Assembly: GCA_963826165.1 (NCBI GenBank)
Contig: CAWGWC010000017.1
Coordinates: 186,001-250,000 of the forward strand
Direction of reading: 5' to 3'
DNA from: JACVRW01 sp963826165
GTDB lineage: Bacteria > Actinomycetota > Thermoleophilia > Solirubrobacterales > Thermoleophilaceae
DNA: 64,000 nt
Below are positions 34,809 to 42,826 of this stretch, piece by piece; position 1 is the stretch's first letter, and each line of letters opens with the position of its first letter. The notes beneath the pieces are model-generated. The model was not told the origin of the DNA, searched no databases, and saw nothing but the letters and a program-made list of their open reading frames with translations. A program made the position numbers and the translations under genes.

Positions 34809-35270
34809 ATGGCAAGCACCATTGAGCAGTCGATCGAGGTAGAGGTCCCGATCGCGACCGCCTACAACCAGTGGACCCAGTTCGAGGAGTTCCCCCGCTT
34901 CATGGAGGGGATCGAGGAGATCAAGCAGCTCGACGACCGCCGGCTGCACTGGACCGCTGAGTTCGGCGGCACTCGTCACGAGTGGGACGCGGAGATCGTC
35001 GAGCAGAAGCCCGAGGAGCGGGTGGCCTGGAAGAACGTCGACGGCAAGGACAACGCCGGCGTCGTGACCTTCCACAAGATCGATGACGACACCACGCGTG
35101 TGATGGTCCAGATGGACTGGGCGCCCGAGGGCATCAAGGAGAAGATCGGAGCGGCGCTCGGCGCCGACGACCGTCGCATCAAGGGTGACCTGGAGCGCTT
35201 CAAGGAGTTCATCGAGGCCCGCGGCAGCGAGACCGGCGCCTACCGCGAAGAGGTCCCGCGCGACGCGTAG
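34809..35270 (+). CDS. SRPBCC-family (START-like) small-molecule-binding protein
   Basis: A 153-residue protein with a good ribosome site (caggaga) before ATG. The pattern is typical: IEVEVPIATAYNQWTQFEEFPRFMEGIEEI at the start, TRHEWDAEIVEQKPEERVAWK in the middle, and a long C-terminal helix (DLERFKEFIEAR). This stress-type SRPBCC subgroup probably binds a hydrophobic ligand; no enzyme activity can be assigned. It lies 36 bases after the phosphodiesterase. Confidence 0.88.
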   Translation: MASTIEQSIEVEVPIATAYNQWTQFEEFPRFMEGIEEIKQLDDRRLHWTAEFGGTRHEWDAEIVEQKPEERVAWKNVDGKDNAGVVTFHKIDDDTTRVMVQMDWAPEGIKEKIGAALGADDRRIKGDLERFKEFIEARGSETGAYREEVPRDA

Positions 35271-35305
35271 GACCGCCTCACCGCCCGCGCGCGGGCCAGA
35301 TCTAG

Positions 35306-36538
35306 GTGACAATCCGCCGCGTGGCGGAGGGACCGGTCATCGCGTTGGTCGACGGAGAGCACCATCCGGCGGCGGTGCGCGAGCTGCTGGACGAGCTCGA
35401 GCGCGAGCGCGGCCTGACCGGGGTCGTGTTCTGTGGAGGCGAGGAGAAGCTCGGGGACGGTTCTCTCGAGCAGCACTACGGCCGTGCGGTGGAGACGGGC
35501 GTGGAGGAGGGACTGCCGCGCCTCGCCGCGCGAGAGATCCCCGCCCGGCCGGTGGCGGTGGTCGACCTCGCGGACGAGCCGGTCTTCGGCGCCGGTGCCA
35601 AGCTCCACGCGGCGGCCGTGGCCCTGTCGCTCGGTCTCCGCTACGAGGCTCCGGGAGCGTTGCTCTCGCCGCCCCGCTACGAGGCGCTCGACTACTCGGG
35701 CCCGACCGTGGCCGTGATCGGCACCGGCAAGCGCACCGGAAAGACCGCGGTGGCCGGTCACTGGGCGTCGCTGCTGCGTGAGCGCGGGCTCGACCCCGTG
35801 ATCGTCTGCATGGGCCGGGGCGGGCCCTCGGCGCCGCAGCTGGCCGAGCCGGACATCGGCCTTGACCAGCTGATCGCCATCGCCGAGGCCGGCGGCCACG
35901 CGGCCTCGGACTACCTCGAGGGCGCCGTGATCGCCGGCGTCCGCAGCGTCGGATGCCGGCGCGTGGGGGGTGGCTTCGCCGGCGAGCCGGCTCGCTCCAA
36001 CGTCGCCGAGGGCGCGGCCCTGGCCGCTTCGCTCGAGCCTGGGGCCATCGTGCTCGAGGGCTCGGGCGCCTGCATTCCTCCCGTGGCGGCCGACCGGACC
36101 GTGTGCGTGGCCGGTGCGGGAGCATCCGAGCCGTTCGCGGAGTACCGCTTCGCGCGAGCCGACCTCGTGCTGGCCGCGCCCGGCGCCCCGGCCCCGCCGG
36201 CCGCGCTGCCCTTCGCCCTGCGGCCCGAGCCGCTCGAACCGGTGCCCGCAGGGTCGAGGGTCGCGCTGTTCACGACGGGCGCGCCCGCGGTGGAGGGGGT
36301 GGAGGCGGTGCGGTCGAGCGTCAATCTCGCTCGCCGCTCGCTGCTTGCCGCCGACGTCGAGCGGGCGCTGCGCGAGCGCTGTGACGTCTGGCTCACGGAG
36401 CTCAAGGCAGCGGCGATCGACACGCTGGCGCTGAGAGCGCGCGCTGAGGGCGTGAGGCTGATCTTCCTGCGCAACCGGCCGGTGGGAGCCGACGACGCCC
36501 TGCTGGCCCTGTTCGACGAGGCCCTCGATGCCCGCTGA
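35306..36538 (+). CDS. cpgS: Cyclic 2,3-diphosphoglycerate synthetase
   Basis: The 410-residue protein matches the cDPG synthetase family described from the methanogen Methanothermus fervidus. The N-terminal domain starts VIALVDGEHHPAAVRELLD with FCGGEEKLG. A P-loop VIGTGKRTGKTAVAG sits at residues 138-151. CMGRGGP, GCRRVGGGFAGEPARSNV and VLEGSGACIPPV follow. It uses ATP to close 2,3-diphosphoglycerate into the cyclic anhydride, a stabilising solute and phosphate store. The next gene encodes the enzyme that makes its substrate and overlaps it by 11 bases. The start GTG at 35306 is provisional; GTG 35321 is possible. Confidence 0.85.
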   Translation: MTIRRVAEGPVIALVDGEHHPAAVRELLDELERERGLTGVVFCGGEEKLGDGSLEQHYGRAVETGVEEGLPRLAAREIPARPVAVVDLADEPVFGAGAKLHAAAVALSLGLRYEAPGALLSPPRYEALDYSGPTVAVIGTGKRTGKTAVAGHWASLLRERGLDPVIVCMGRGGPSAPQLAEPDIGLDQLIAIAEAGGHAASDYLEGAVIAGVRSVGCRRVGGGFAGEPARSNVAEGAALAASLEPGAIVLEGSGACIPPVAADRTVCVAGAGASEPFAEYRFARADLVLAAPGAPAPPAALPFALRPEPLEPVPAGSRVALFTTGAPAVEGVEAVRSSVNLARRSLLAADVERALRERCDVWLTELKAAAIDTLALRARAEGVRLIFLRNRPVGADDALLALFDEALDAR

Positions 36539-37373
36539 GACCATCGTCGTCCACAAGGGCCACGGCCTGCCCTACTCCAAGGGGCTGATGGCGCAGTCGC
36601 TGTCGGCCGGTGGCCTGTCGCCGGAGCGCTCGTTCGAGCTGGCCCGCGAGATCGAGCGGAGGCTCGCGCTGCGGGGCGACCGCGAGATCGGGGTGGAGGG
36701 CCTCGATGGGCTCGCCATAGAGGTCCTGCGAGCGGCAGAGGGGGAGAGCGCCGCGCGCCGCTACATCGGCTGGCGCCGCCTGGACCGTCTCGACCGGCCG
36801 CTGGTGATCCTCGTGGGCGGGACAACCGGGGTGGGCAAGTCGACCCTGGCCACCATGCTGGCCGCCCGCCTTGGCATCACCAGGGTGATCGCCACCGACG
36901 TGATCAGACAGGTGCTGCGGGCTTTCTTCACGCGCGAGGCCATGCCCACGGTCCATCACTCCGCCTTCGAGGCCGGCGGCATCGACGGCTACGCCGACCA
37001 GGCCGAGCACGTCGGCACCGGGATCGCCGCGATCGTCGAGCGGGCGGTCAACGAGGCCAAGCCGGTGGTCGTCGAGGGCGTCCACGTGTTGCCGGGGGCC
37101 CTGGCGGCGGAGCTGTGCGGACGCTGCGTACTGGTGGAGGCGCTTGTGGTGGTGGCCGACGAGGAGCTTCACCGCGGACACTTCTCCCATCGTCCCGGCA
37201 GCCGCCCGGCACAGCGCTATCTCGCCGGTTTCGAGGACATCCGCGCCCTGCAGGCGCACCTCATGGCCATGGCTAATGAGCGTGATGTGGCGGTGATCGA
37301 CAACGAGAGTGTCGACGCCGCGCTCGGCAGCCTCATGGAGCTCGTGCTCGACGCGGTCGACCAGGCCACCTGA
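36528..37373 (+). CDS. 2-phosphoglycerate kinase
   Basis: The 281-residue protein has an N-terminal ATP-cone-like segment (ETIVVHKGHGLPYSKGLM), a hinge, and a kinase domain with Walker A GGTTGVGKST at residues 97-106. ATDVIRQVLRAFF and VVEGVHVLPG follow. This order is that of archaeal 2-phosphoglycerate kinase, which phosphorylates 2-phosphoglycerate to 2,3-diphosphoglycerate. It starts inside the end of the cDPG synthetase gene, so both enzymes of the pathway are made together. The tail HFSHRPGSRPAQRYL is also typical. Confidence 0.88.
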   Translation: MPAETIVVHKGHGLPYSKGLMAQSLSAGGLSPERSFELAREIERRLALRGDREIGVEGLDGLAIEVLRAAEGESAARRYIGWRRLDRLDRPLVILVGGTTGVGKSTLATMLAARLGITRVIATDVIRQVLRAFFTREAMPTVHHSAFEAGGIDGYADQAEHVGTGIAAIVERAVNEAKPVVVEGVHVLPGALAAELCGRCVLVEALVVVADEELHRGHFSHRPGSRPAQRYLAGFEDIRALQAHLMAMANERDVAVIDNESVDAALGSLMELVLDAVDQAT

Positions 37374-37423
37374 GCCAGGCTGGGCGGGCGCCGGGGCGCG
37401 GGTCGATAGGGTACGGCGCCGCC

Positions 37424-38635
37424 ATGTCGGTCCTACGCAGAAAAGAACTCGAGGACAGCCCACTCGCCGATCTCCACGCCATCGCGTCGGAGCTCGGGCT
37501 GGAGGGCTTTCGGGCCAAGCGTAAGAGCGAGCTGATCGACTCGATCCTGGCGGCTTCGGGCAGCGCCGACGCCGGCGCCGAGAGCGATCCGGACGAGGTG
37601 CCCGCCGGCGAGGCGCTGGAGCAGCCGGTGAGCGAAGCGCCTGAGGACAAGCCGGAGAACGATGCGGGCGATGAGTCGGAGGACGACGCCGGCGACGAAT
37701 CGCAGAAGGAGTCCGACGACGCCGAGAGCACGTCCGAGGACACCTCTGAAGGGACCTCGGAGGGCACTTCGGAAGGGACCTCCGAGGACGCCGCCACGCC
37801 CGCTCCCGAGCGGCGCGAGGACGAGCTGGCCGGCGGAACGCTCGACATCCTGGCCAACGGCAGCGGCTTCGTCCGGGTCGACCCGGGCGGCCAGTCACGT
37901 GGCGACGTCTACGTCTCGCCGGCTCAGATCCGCCGCTGCGAGCTGCGGGCCGGCGACGAGGTGAGCGGCCCGGCGCGGCCACCCCGTCGCAACGAGCGGC
38001 ACCCGTCGCTCGTGCGGGTGGAGAACGTGAACGGCCACGATGCCGAGCCGCCCGAGCAGCGCGCCTGGTTCGCCGATCTGACCCCGGTCTTCCCCTCGGC
38101 GCGCCTCAGCGCACCGGGAGCGCCGGACCGGGCCCCGTTCGGGCGCGGCTCGCGAGTGGCCGTGGCCGGTCCGCCCGGCGCAGGGGCCACCACGCTGCTC
38201 AGGCAGCTCGCCGCCGCACTGGCGGAAGGGGACGAGGTGCAGGTGCAGGTCGTCCTGGCCGGCGCCCGCCCCGAGGAGGTCACCGAGTGGCGCGCCGACG
38301 AGGGCCTCGAGGTCGTCGGCGGAAGCTTTGAGCGCTCCGCGGACGCGCAGACGCAGGCCGCCGAGCTGGCGGTAGAGCGGGCCAAGCGCCGCGTGGAGCG
38401 CGGCGGCCACGCCGTGGTGATCGTCGACTCGCTCGAGGCGCTGCCGGCGGGTGCTCAGCGCCGCCTCTTCGGCGCTGCGCGCGCCACCCAGGAGGGCGGC
38501 ACGCTGACCATGATCGCCGCGATCGGCGACTCGTCGGAGGCGCTGCGCTGGGCCACCACGCGCATCGTGCTCGAGCCGGGTGGCACGGTGGCCGACGCGC
38601 AGAGCGGAACCCTGCGCGCCGACGCGCTCGGTTAG
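37424..38635 (+). CDS. Rho-like protein with degenerate P-loop
   Basis: The 403-residue protein keeps the Rho layout. A Rho_N helical domain (residues 9-45) is followed by an acidic repeat-rich linker (TSEGTSEGTSEGTSED at about 107-122). The cold-shock-like RNA-binding domain spans about 133-205 (LDILANGSGFVRV, DVYVSPAQIRR). An ATPase-like domain follows, but Walker A reads GPPGAGATT (249-257) with Ala in place of the essential Lys. The Q-loop/secondary-channel segment between Walker B (VVIVDSLEAL) and LFGAARATQEGGTLTMIAA is deleted. It cannot be a normal helicase. It is probably a paralogue that binds RNA or modulates Rho; the true rho should be elsewhere. Confidence 0.88.
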   Translation: MSVLRRKELEDSPLADLHAIASELGLEGFRAKRKSELIDSILAASGSADAGAESDPDEVPAGEALEQPVSEAPEDKPENDAGDESEDDAGDESQKESDDAESTSEDTSEGTSEGTSEGTSEDAATPAPERREDELAGGTLDILANGSGFVRVDPGGQSRGDVYVSPAQIRRCELRAGDEVSGPARPPRRNERHPSLVRVENVNGHDAEPPEQRAWFADLTPVFPSARLSAPGAPDRAPFGRGSRVAVAGPPGAGATTLLRQLAAALAEGDEVQVQVVLAGARPEEVTEWRADEGLEVVGGSFERSADAQTQAAELAVERAKRRVERGGHAVVIVDSLEALPAGAQRRLFGAARATQEGGTLTMIAAIGDSSEALRWATTRIVLEPGGTVADAQSGTLRADALG

Positions 38636-38645
38636 CTCTCCGCGA

Positions 38646-40025
38646 TCACTTCACGACGAGCGTCTGCGCCATCGACGTCGGGTGGACCAGGCACACGAGC
38701 CGGTAGGTCCCCTTGACCGTGGGCGTGACGCTGTACGTGCCGCGGGTACGTCCCCAGTAGACCGACGAGAAGCCCCGTGGTCCGTTGGCCACCGTCACGC
38801 TGTGCGGGCGCTGGCCGCCGAAGGACCAGCTGACGGTCTCGCCCGCCTTGGCGGTGATGCGGCCGGGGCGGAAGAAGTCGTCGCCGATCTCGAGCGGCGC
38901 GCCGACGAATACTCCCGAGTCACTGGTGGGCTTCGACAACTGCGGCACCACCAGGTCGTGGTTCGGCGTGCGGTCGAAGCGCTTCGGCCGGTTGATGTCG
39001 ACCATGTCGGTGGGCATCTTGCCGCACGGCTTGACCCGGTCGTCGGGCGCGAACCACAGCGACCAGAAGCCCATCGAGGCCACGTGCAGGTTGTGGTTGT
39101 CGTGCACCGCCACCCGCCGCAGGACCTCACCTTCGGTGATGGGCACCCCCTGAGCCGTGGCGAACGTCCCGTTGCCGATCGGCCCGGGCTCGTGCAGGAT
39201 CGGGCGGATCGTGTTGTAGACGTGGTCCGGGGTGCCGTGATACGCGGGCGCCTTGAATATCCGCCGCCCGCACGACCGGCTCTCGAGCGTCTGGTACTTC
39301 GCCCCCCCGTGATGATGCGAAGCGCCGATGAGGAGCCGCCCGTTCATGCCCTCGGGCACGGTCCAGTCGCTCTTGGACACGAACTTCGAGCCCTTCTTGC
39401 CGCCGCCGGGCACGTCGTAGGACATGCCGTTGTTGAGGTGTGAGCAGTCGCCCAGGATGACCGGCTGGATCTCACGGCGCGGCTCGGTCGTGTAGTAGAC
39501 CCGGGTGCGCACGTAGAAGCTCTTGGGCTTCTTGTAGTGGTTCATCACCATCGCGGTGAGGCGCCACGCCGGGGCGCTGCCGTCGGCCCTCCGGTTGACG
39601 ATCCCGTACTTCTCGCGGCTGGAAGCGGGCAGCCGGCTCTGTGTGCGCCCGAGCGGGTGCTCCTCGCCTCGGCCGCCGATGTAGCCCGAGCGGCCCCAGC
39701 AACTCCCCGGCGCGCTGTTCTGCGTCCCGGGCGCGAAGTAGAGGAAGTGGTGGACCATCATCTTGGCGATCGGGAGCGGCTTGGCCTTCGGGTTCTTGGA
39801 GTCGACGAGGGCCATCTCCTTCCAGCCCGTGATGTAGCCGGCCTCTGCGGGCGCCTGCTTTCCGTCGGCCTCGAGCGTGACCTCGTGCGTGTCGTGCACG
39901 TAGGGCAGCGATTCGATCTTGGGGGAGTAGAGCGTGAGCACCTTCTCCTTGGCCATCGCGGCCGGGGCTACCGCTCCCAGCACTGCGAACGCAACGGCCA
40001 TGACGCCCACCACCGGCTTCCGCAT
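38646..40025 (-). CDS. Secreted protein with C-terminal cupredoxin domain
   Basis: The 459-residue protein has a signal peptide (VVGVMAVAFAVLGAVAPAAMA) and a strong ribosome site (aggaggagaagg). The C-terminal ~100 residues are a plastocyanin-like fold with copper ligands His in QRPHSVTV and Cys, His and Met in YRLVCLVHPTSMAQ. The N-terminal ~340 residues contain MMVHHFLYFAPG, GASHHHGGAKYQ and AVHDNHNLHVASMGF. This pattern recalls copper type II monooxygenases (PHM/DBH-like), but is not close enough to be sure. A secreted copper redox enzyme is the best guess. Convergent with the Rho-like gene. Confidence 0.75.
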   Translation of the reverse strand: MRKPVVGVMAVAFAVLGAVAPAAMAKEKVLTLYSPKIESLPYVHDTHEVTLEADGKQAPAEAGYITGWKEMALVDSKNPKAKPLPIAKMMVHHFLYFAPGTQNSAPGSCWGRSGYIGGRGEEHPLGRTQSRLPASSREKYGIVNRRADGSAPAWRLTAMVMNHYKKPKSFYVRTRVYYTTEPRREIQPVILGDCSHLNNGMSYDVPGGGKKGSKFVSKSDWTVPEGMNGRLLIGASHHHGGAKYQTLESRSCGRRIFKAPAYHGTPDHVYNTIRPILHEPGPIGNGTFATAQGVPITEGEVLRRVAVHDNHNLHVASMGFWSLWFAPDDRVKPCGKMPTDMVDINRPKRFDRTPNHDLVVPQLSKPTSDSGVFVGAPLEIGDDFFRPGRITAKAGETVSWSFGGQRPHSVTVANGPRGFSSVYWGRTRGTYSVTPTVKGTYRLVCLVHPTSMAQTLVVK

Positions 40026-40065
40026 CCTTCTCCTCCTAGGTTCTTGCAGAAAGGGTGCGAGAAGC

Positions 40066-40530
40066 TTACCGGCGGTAGGCGACGCGGCGCCAGCTCGGCT
40101 CCGGCGAGAGCTCGATCAGCTCGAAGTTGCGGTCCGGCTGGGCGTAGCCGAAGGAGTGGTCCGACTCGTCGAACACCACCTCGAGCTCGCCCTCCATCAC
40201 CCGCTGGTCGAGCCACGCTCCTCGGAACACCAGCCGGCGGATCCAGTGCACGAGCGAGCGCTCCGACGGCCCGTTGAGATCGCTCCAGCATTCGTTGATG
40301 TGCTCGCCGAGCTCGGAGTGGGGCTCAGTGACCTCTCCGTTCACGGCCAGGTTGACCAGGTCCTCGCGCTCGTCGTCCCCGAGTGGTCCGTCGACGAAGC
40401 CGAGCTTTGCCGCCGCCTGCTCCACGCGCTCGGTGAAGTCCCGCTCATTGAACGTGAAGCGGAGCTCTCCGTACTCGAGCACGTAGTCCGAGCCGGACTC
40501 ATAGTTTCCTCGGCGGGCAGTGTCGTCCAT
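40066..40530 (-). CDS. Hypothetical acidic soluble protein
   Basis: The 154-residue product is acidic and soluble, with no signal or membrane segment. It is rich in Glu, Asp and aromatic residues (ELRFTFNERDFTERVEQAA, then SLVHWIRRLVFRGAWLDQRV). I recognise no family. It lies 40 bases upstream of, and on the same strand as, the cupredoxin gene, and may be transcribed with it. ATG at 40530; no strong ribosome site. Confidence 0.65.
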   Translation of the reverse strand: MDDTARRGNYESGSDYVLEYGELRFTFNERDFTERVEQAAAKLGFVDGPLGDDEREDLVNLAVNGEVTEPHSELGEHINECWSDLNGPSERSLVHWIRRLVFRGAWLDQRVMEGELEVVFDESDHSFGYAQPDRNFELIELSPEPSWRRVAYRR

Positions 40531-40629
40531 GTACCGAAGCCCGGACGGGGGTCGCCGGGCGTCGAGATCTTATGCCCGATTCCTCCCGCCGGTTGGCCTC
40601 TGCAAGGGGCGTTGCACCCCGCGCCCGGG

Positions 40630-41301
40630 TCAGCTCGCCTGTTCGAGGATCTGGCCCGCCACGCCGGCGATATCGGCGCCGACGATGTCCGGTTGTTGTC
40701 CGAGCGGGCTGGGGGTCAGGCCGGGCCGCGCCACGAACGCCGCCCGGCAGCCGGCGGCCAGCGCGCCCGACACATCCCACGCGTGGGCGGCCACCAGCCA
40801 CACGTCGGCGATGTCCACGCCGAAGCGGTCGGCCACCATCCGATACGGCTCGGGAGCAGGCTTGAGGCGACGCACCTCGTCGGCGGACAGCACGCGCTCG
40901 AAGTGCGAGTGCAGGCCGGCGTGGCGCAGCTGGGCCTCCGCCACCTCGAGCGGTGAGTTGGTCAGCGCCGCGATGCTCAGCTGCGAGGCGCTCAGCTGCT
41001 CGAGGGCGGCGTCGACCTCGGGGTGGGGAGGCAGCCGGGTCATCCCCTCGACGATCTCCTCGGCCATATCCGGGTCGAGCTCGCGGCCCGTCCGGTCGGC
41101 CAGCATCGACAGCGCGGCACGCTGGGCCGTCGTGAAGTCCACGTACCGGCCGGTGATGGCGCCGGCGAACGCCAGCTGCAGCATCTGCCCGAACCAGAGA
41201 GGGCGCAGACCCGGGTCGCCGAAGGCCTTCTCGAACAACGGGTCGAGCGCGCTCAGGTCGAGCAGCGTCTCGTTCACGTCGAAGGCGATGACGGGCGGCA
41301 T
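40630..41301 (-). CDS. Haloacid dehalogenase type II-like HAD hydrolase
   Basis: The 223-residue protein follows the L-2-haloacid dehalogenase pattern. Motif I is IAFDVNETLLDLS with nucleophile Asp. Motif II is AALTNSPLEVAE. RRLKPAPEPYRMV carries the Lys. VAAHAWDVSGALAAG and FVARPG form the C-terminal motif. It would hydrolyse 2-haloacids to hydroxyacids or a related phosphate ester. Start ATG 41301 is chosen because it sits directly before motif I and after an aagga; the frame is open to 41346. Confidence 0.87.
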   Translation of the reverse strand: MPPVIAFDVNETLLDLSALDPLFEKAFGDPGLRPLWFGQMLQLAFAGAITGRYVDFTTAQRAALSMLADRTGRELDPDMAEEIVEGMTRLPPHPEVDAALEQLSASQLSIAALTNSPLEVAEAQLRHAGLHSHFERVLSADEVRRLKPAPEPYRMVADRFGVDIADVWLVAAHAWDVSGALAAGCRAAFVARPGLTPSPLGQQPDIVGADIAGVAGQILEQAS

Positions 41302-41393
41302 GGCTGGTTCCTTCGCGCAAGCTAACGGGTCCCGGCAGGCGGGCACCGCACGGGCCCGGGGGCGAGCTCTGCTCTCTCGGTGCTTCTCAGGAG

Positions 41394-42101
41394 GTGGACG
41401 AGCAGCAGCTGATCCTGGTGATCGAGGACGACGAGGCCACCGCGGCCTTCCTGGCCGACAACCTCATGGCCGATGGGTTCCGGGTCGCCCGGGCCGCCGG
41501 TGCGGCGGAGGGCATGCGGGCGATCGAGGTGCGGCAGCCGCGCCTGGTCCTGCTCGATCTCGCCCTTGGCGGGGCCAACGGGCTCGAGTTGCTCGATCGC
41601 GTCCGCGCCGCCGACGGCCTGGCCACGCGCATCGATCCCCAGCTGCCCGTCGTGGTGCTCACCGGCCGGGCCGGGGAGGCCGACCGCGTGCGCAGCCTCA
41701 ACCGCGGCGCCGATGATCATGTGTCCAAACCATTCCTATACGCCGAGCTGCTGGCCCGGATGCGGGCCGTGCTGCGCCGGACCGACGTCCGCCGCGGGCG
41801 CGGCGTGATGCGGGTGGGCGATCTGAGCGTCGATCCCCTGACGCGCGCGGTGCGGCTGGCGGGCCGGCCGGTTGAGCTCTCGCCAAAGGAGTTCGCCCTG
41901 CTTCAGGCGCTGGCCGAGCAGCCCACCCGGGTGTTCGCCAAGCAGGAGCTGCTGCGTGATGTGTGGGGGTTTCTCTCGGCAGGTAACACGCGCACGCTGG
42001 ACGCGCACGCCTGCCGGCTGCGGCGAAAGCTCACACCGTCGCCGCGGCCGTTCGTGATCAACGTGCGCGGGGTCGGCTATCGGCTGACGGAGTCGCTGTG
42101 A
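41394..42101 (+). CDS. OmpR-family response regulator
   Basis: A 235-residue regulator: receiver domain with the acidic pair in VIEDDEATA, phosphorylated Asp in LLDLALGG, Thr/Ser in VVLTGRAG and Lys in HVSKPF. A winged-helix output domain follows (VELSPKEFALLQALAEQP, then NVRGVGYRLTE). GTG 41394 lies only two bases after caggag, which is rather close for a ribosome site. It overlaps the kinase-like gene, forming an operon with it and the CpaB-like gene. Confidence 0.92.
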   Translation: MDEQQLILVIEDDEATAAFLADNLMADGFRVARAAGAAEGMRAIEVRQPRLVLLDLALGGANGLELLDRVRAADGLATRIDPQLPVVVLTGRAGEADRVRSLNRGADDHVSKPFLYAELLARMRAVLRRTDVRRGRGVMRVGDLSVDPLTRAVRLAGRPVELSPKEFALLQALAEQPTRVFAKQELLRDVWGFLSAGNTRTLDAHACRLRRKLTPSPRPFVINVRGVGYRLTESL

Positions 42102-42826
42102 CGGTGGTTGTGCTCGTCATGGCCGGGCTGGCCGGGTTGGGCTCCGTCACCGGGCTGCTGGCGCTTGCCCGGCTGCGCGGGCGAATGGAATCGGTGGCGC
42201 GGGCCGAGCACGAGCTGCGTGGCCCGGCAACGGCGCTCGAGCTGGCCTGCCAGCGCATGCACCGAGATCCGGCGGGGCGCAGGCACGCCGCGATGATCGA
42301 GGCGCAGCTCGACCGCCTGCGGGCCGGGCTGGCCGAGCTCGAGGCGGCGCGGCACGGGCGACGAGCCGAGCCTGCTCACGGCACCGTGCGGGCCACCGAC
42401 GTGCGCGCTCAGGCACGGGCTGCGTTCGCGTCCTGGGAGGGTGAGCCGGGCGGGGGCGCCTTCGAGTGGCCGGGCGGCCCGGTGATCACGCCGGTCGACC
42501 GTGGCGAGCTCGGCCGGGCCCTGGGGAACCTGATGGCCAATGCCGCCGAGCACGGTTCGGGTGACGTTCGGGTGAAGGGCCGAGCGATGCCGGACGCGGT
42601 GCGCATCGAGATCCGCAACGGCAATGGCCGGAGCACGGGCCGGCCCTCGGCGCCGGCCGTCGCGGACCCCGCCGTCGCCGTTGAGCGCGGCCGCGGGCTT
42701 GCCATTGCCCGGCGGGCCGCGCGCCGGCTCGGTGGACGGTTGATGGTGCAGGTCGGGAAGCGCGAGACGGTCGCCGTGCTCGAGCTCCCCCGGAGCTCGG
42801 GAGGTGACGAGGACGTGGCCGCGTGA
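42098..42826 (+). CDS. Small sensor-kinase-like protein
   Basis: The 242-residue product has one N-terminal membrane helix (VVVLVMAGLAGLGSVTGLLAL) and no extracellular domain. A shortened kinase follows: the H-box reads EHELRGPATALELA, the N-box NLMANAAEHG and the G-box RGRGLAIARRAA. The D-box of the ATPase domain (usually DxGxG) is not evident, so activity may be weak or altered. It overlaps the regulator by GTGA and is its likely partner. Its stop overlaps the CpaB-like gene. Confidence 0.82.
   Translation: MTVVVLVMAGLAGLGSVTGLLALARLRGRMESVARAEHELRGPATALELACQRMHRDPAGRRHAAMIEAQLDRLRAGLAELEAARHGRRAEPAHGTVRATDVRAQARAAFASWEGEPGGGAFEWPGGPVITPVDRGELGRALGNLMANAAEHGSGDVRVKGRAMPDAVRIEIRNGNGRSTGRPSAPAVADPAVAVERGRGLAIARRAARRLGGRLMVQVGKRETVAVLELPRSSGGDEDVAA

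Noticed and set aside
35284..35297. Terminator at gcccgcgcgcgggc after the SRPBCC gene
   Set aside because: The palindrome has no loop and could be chance in GC-rich DNA; no supporting T-run.
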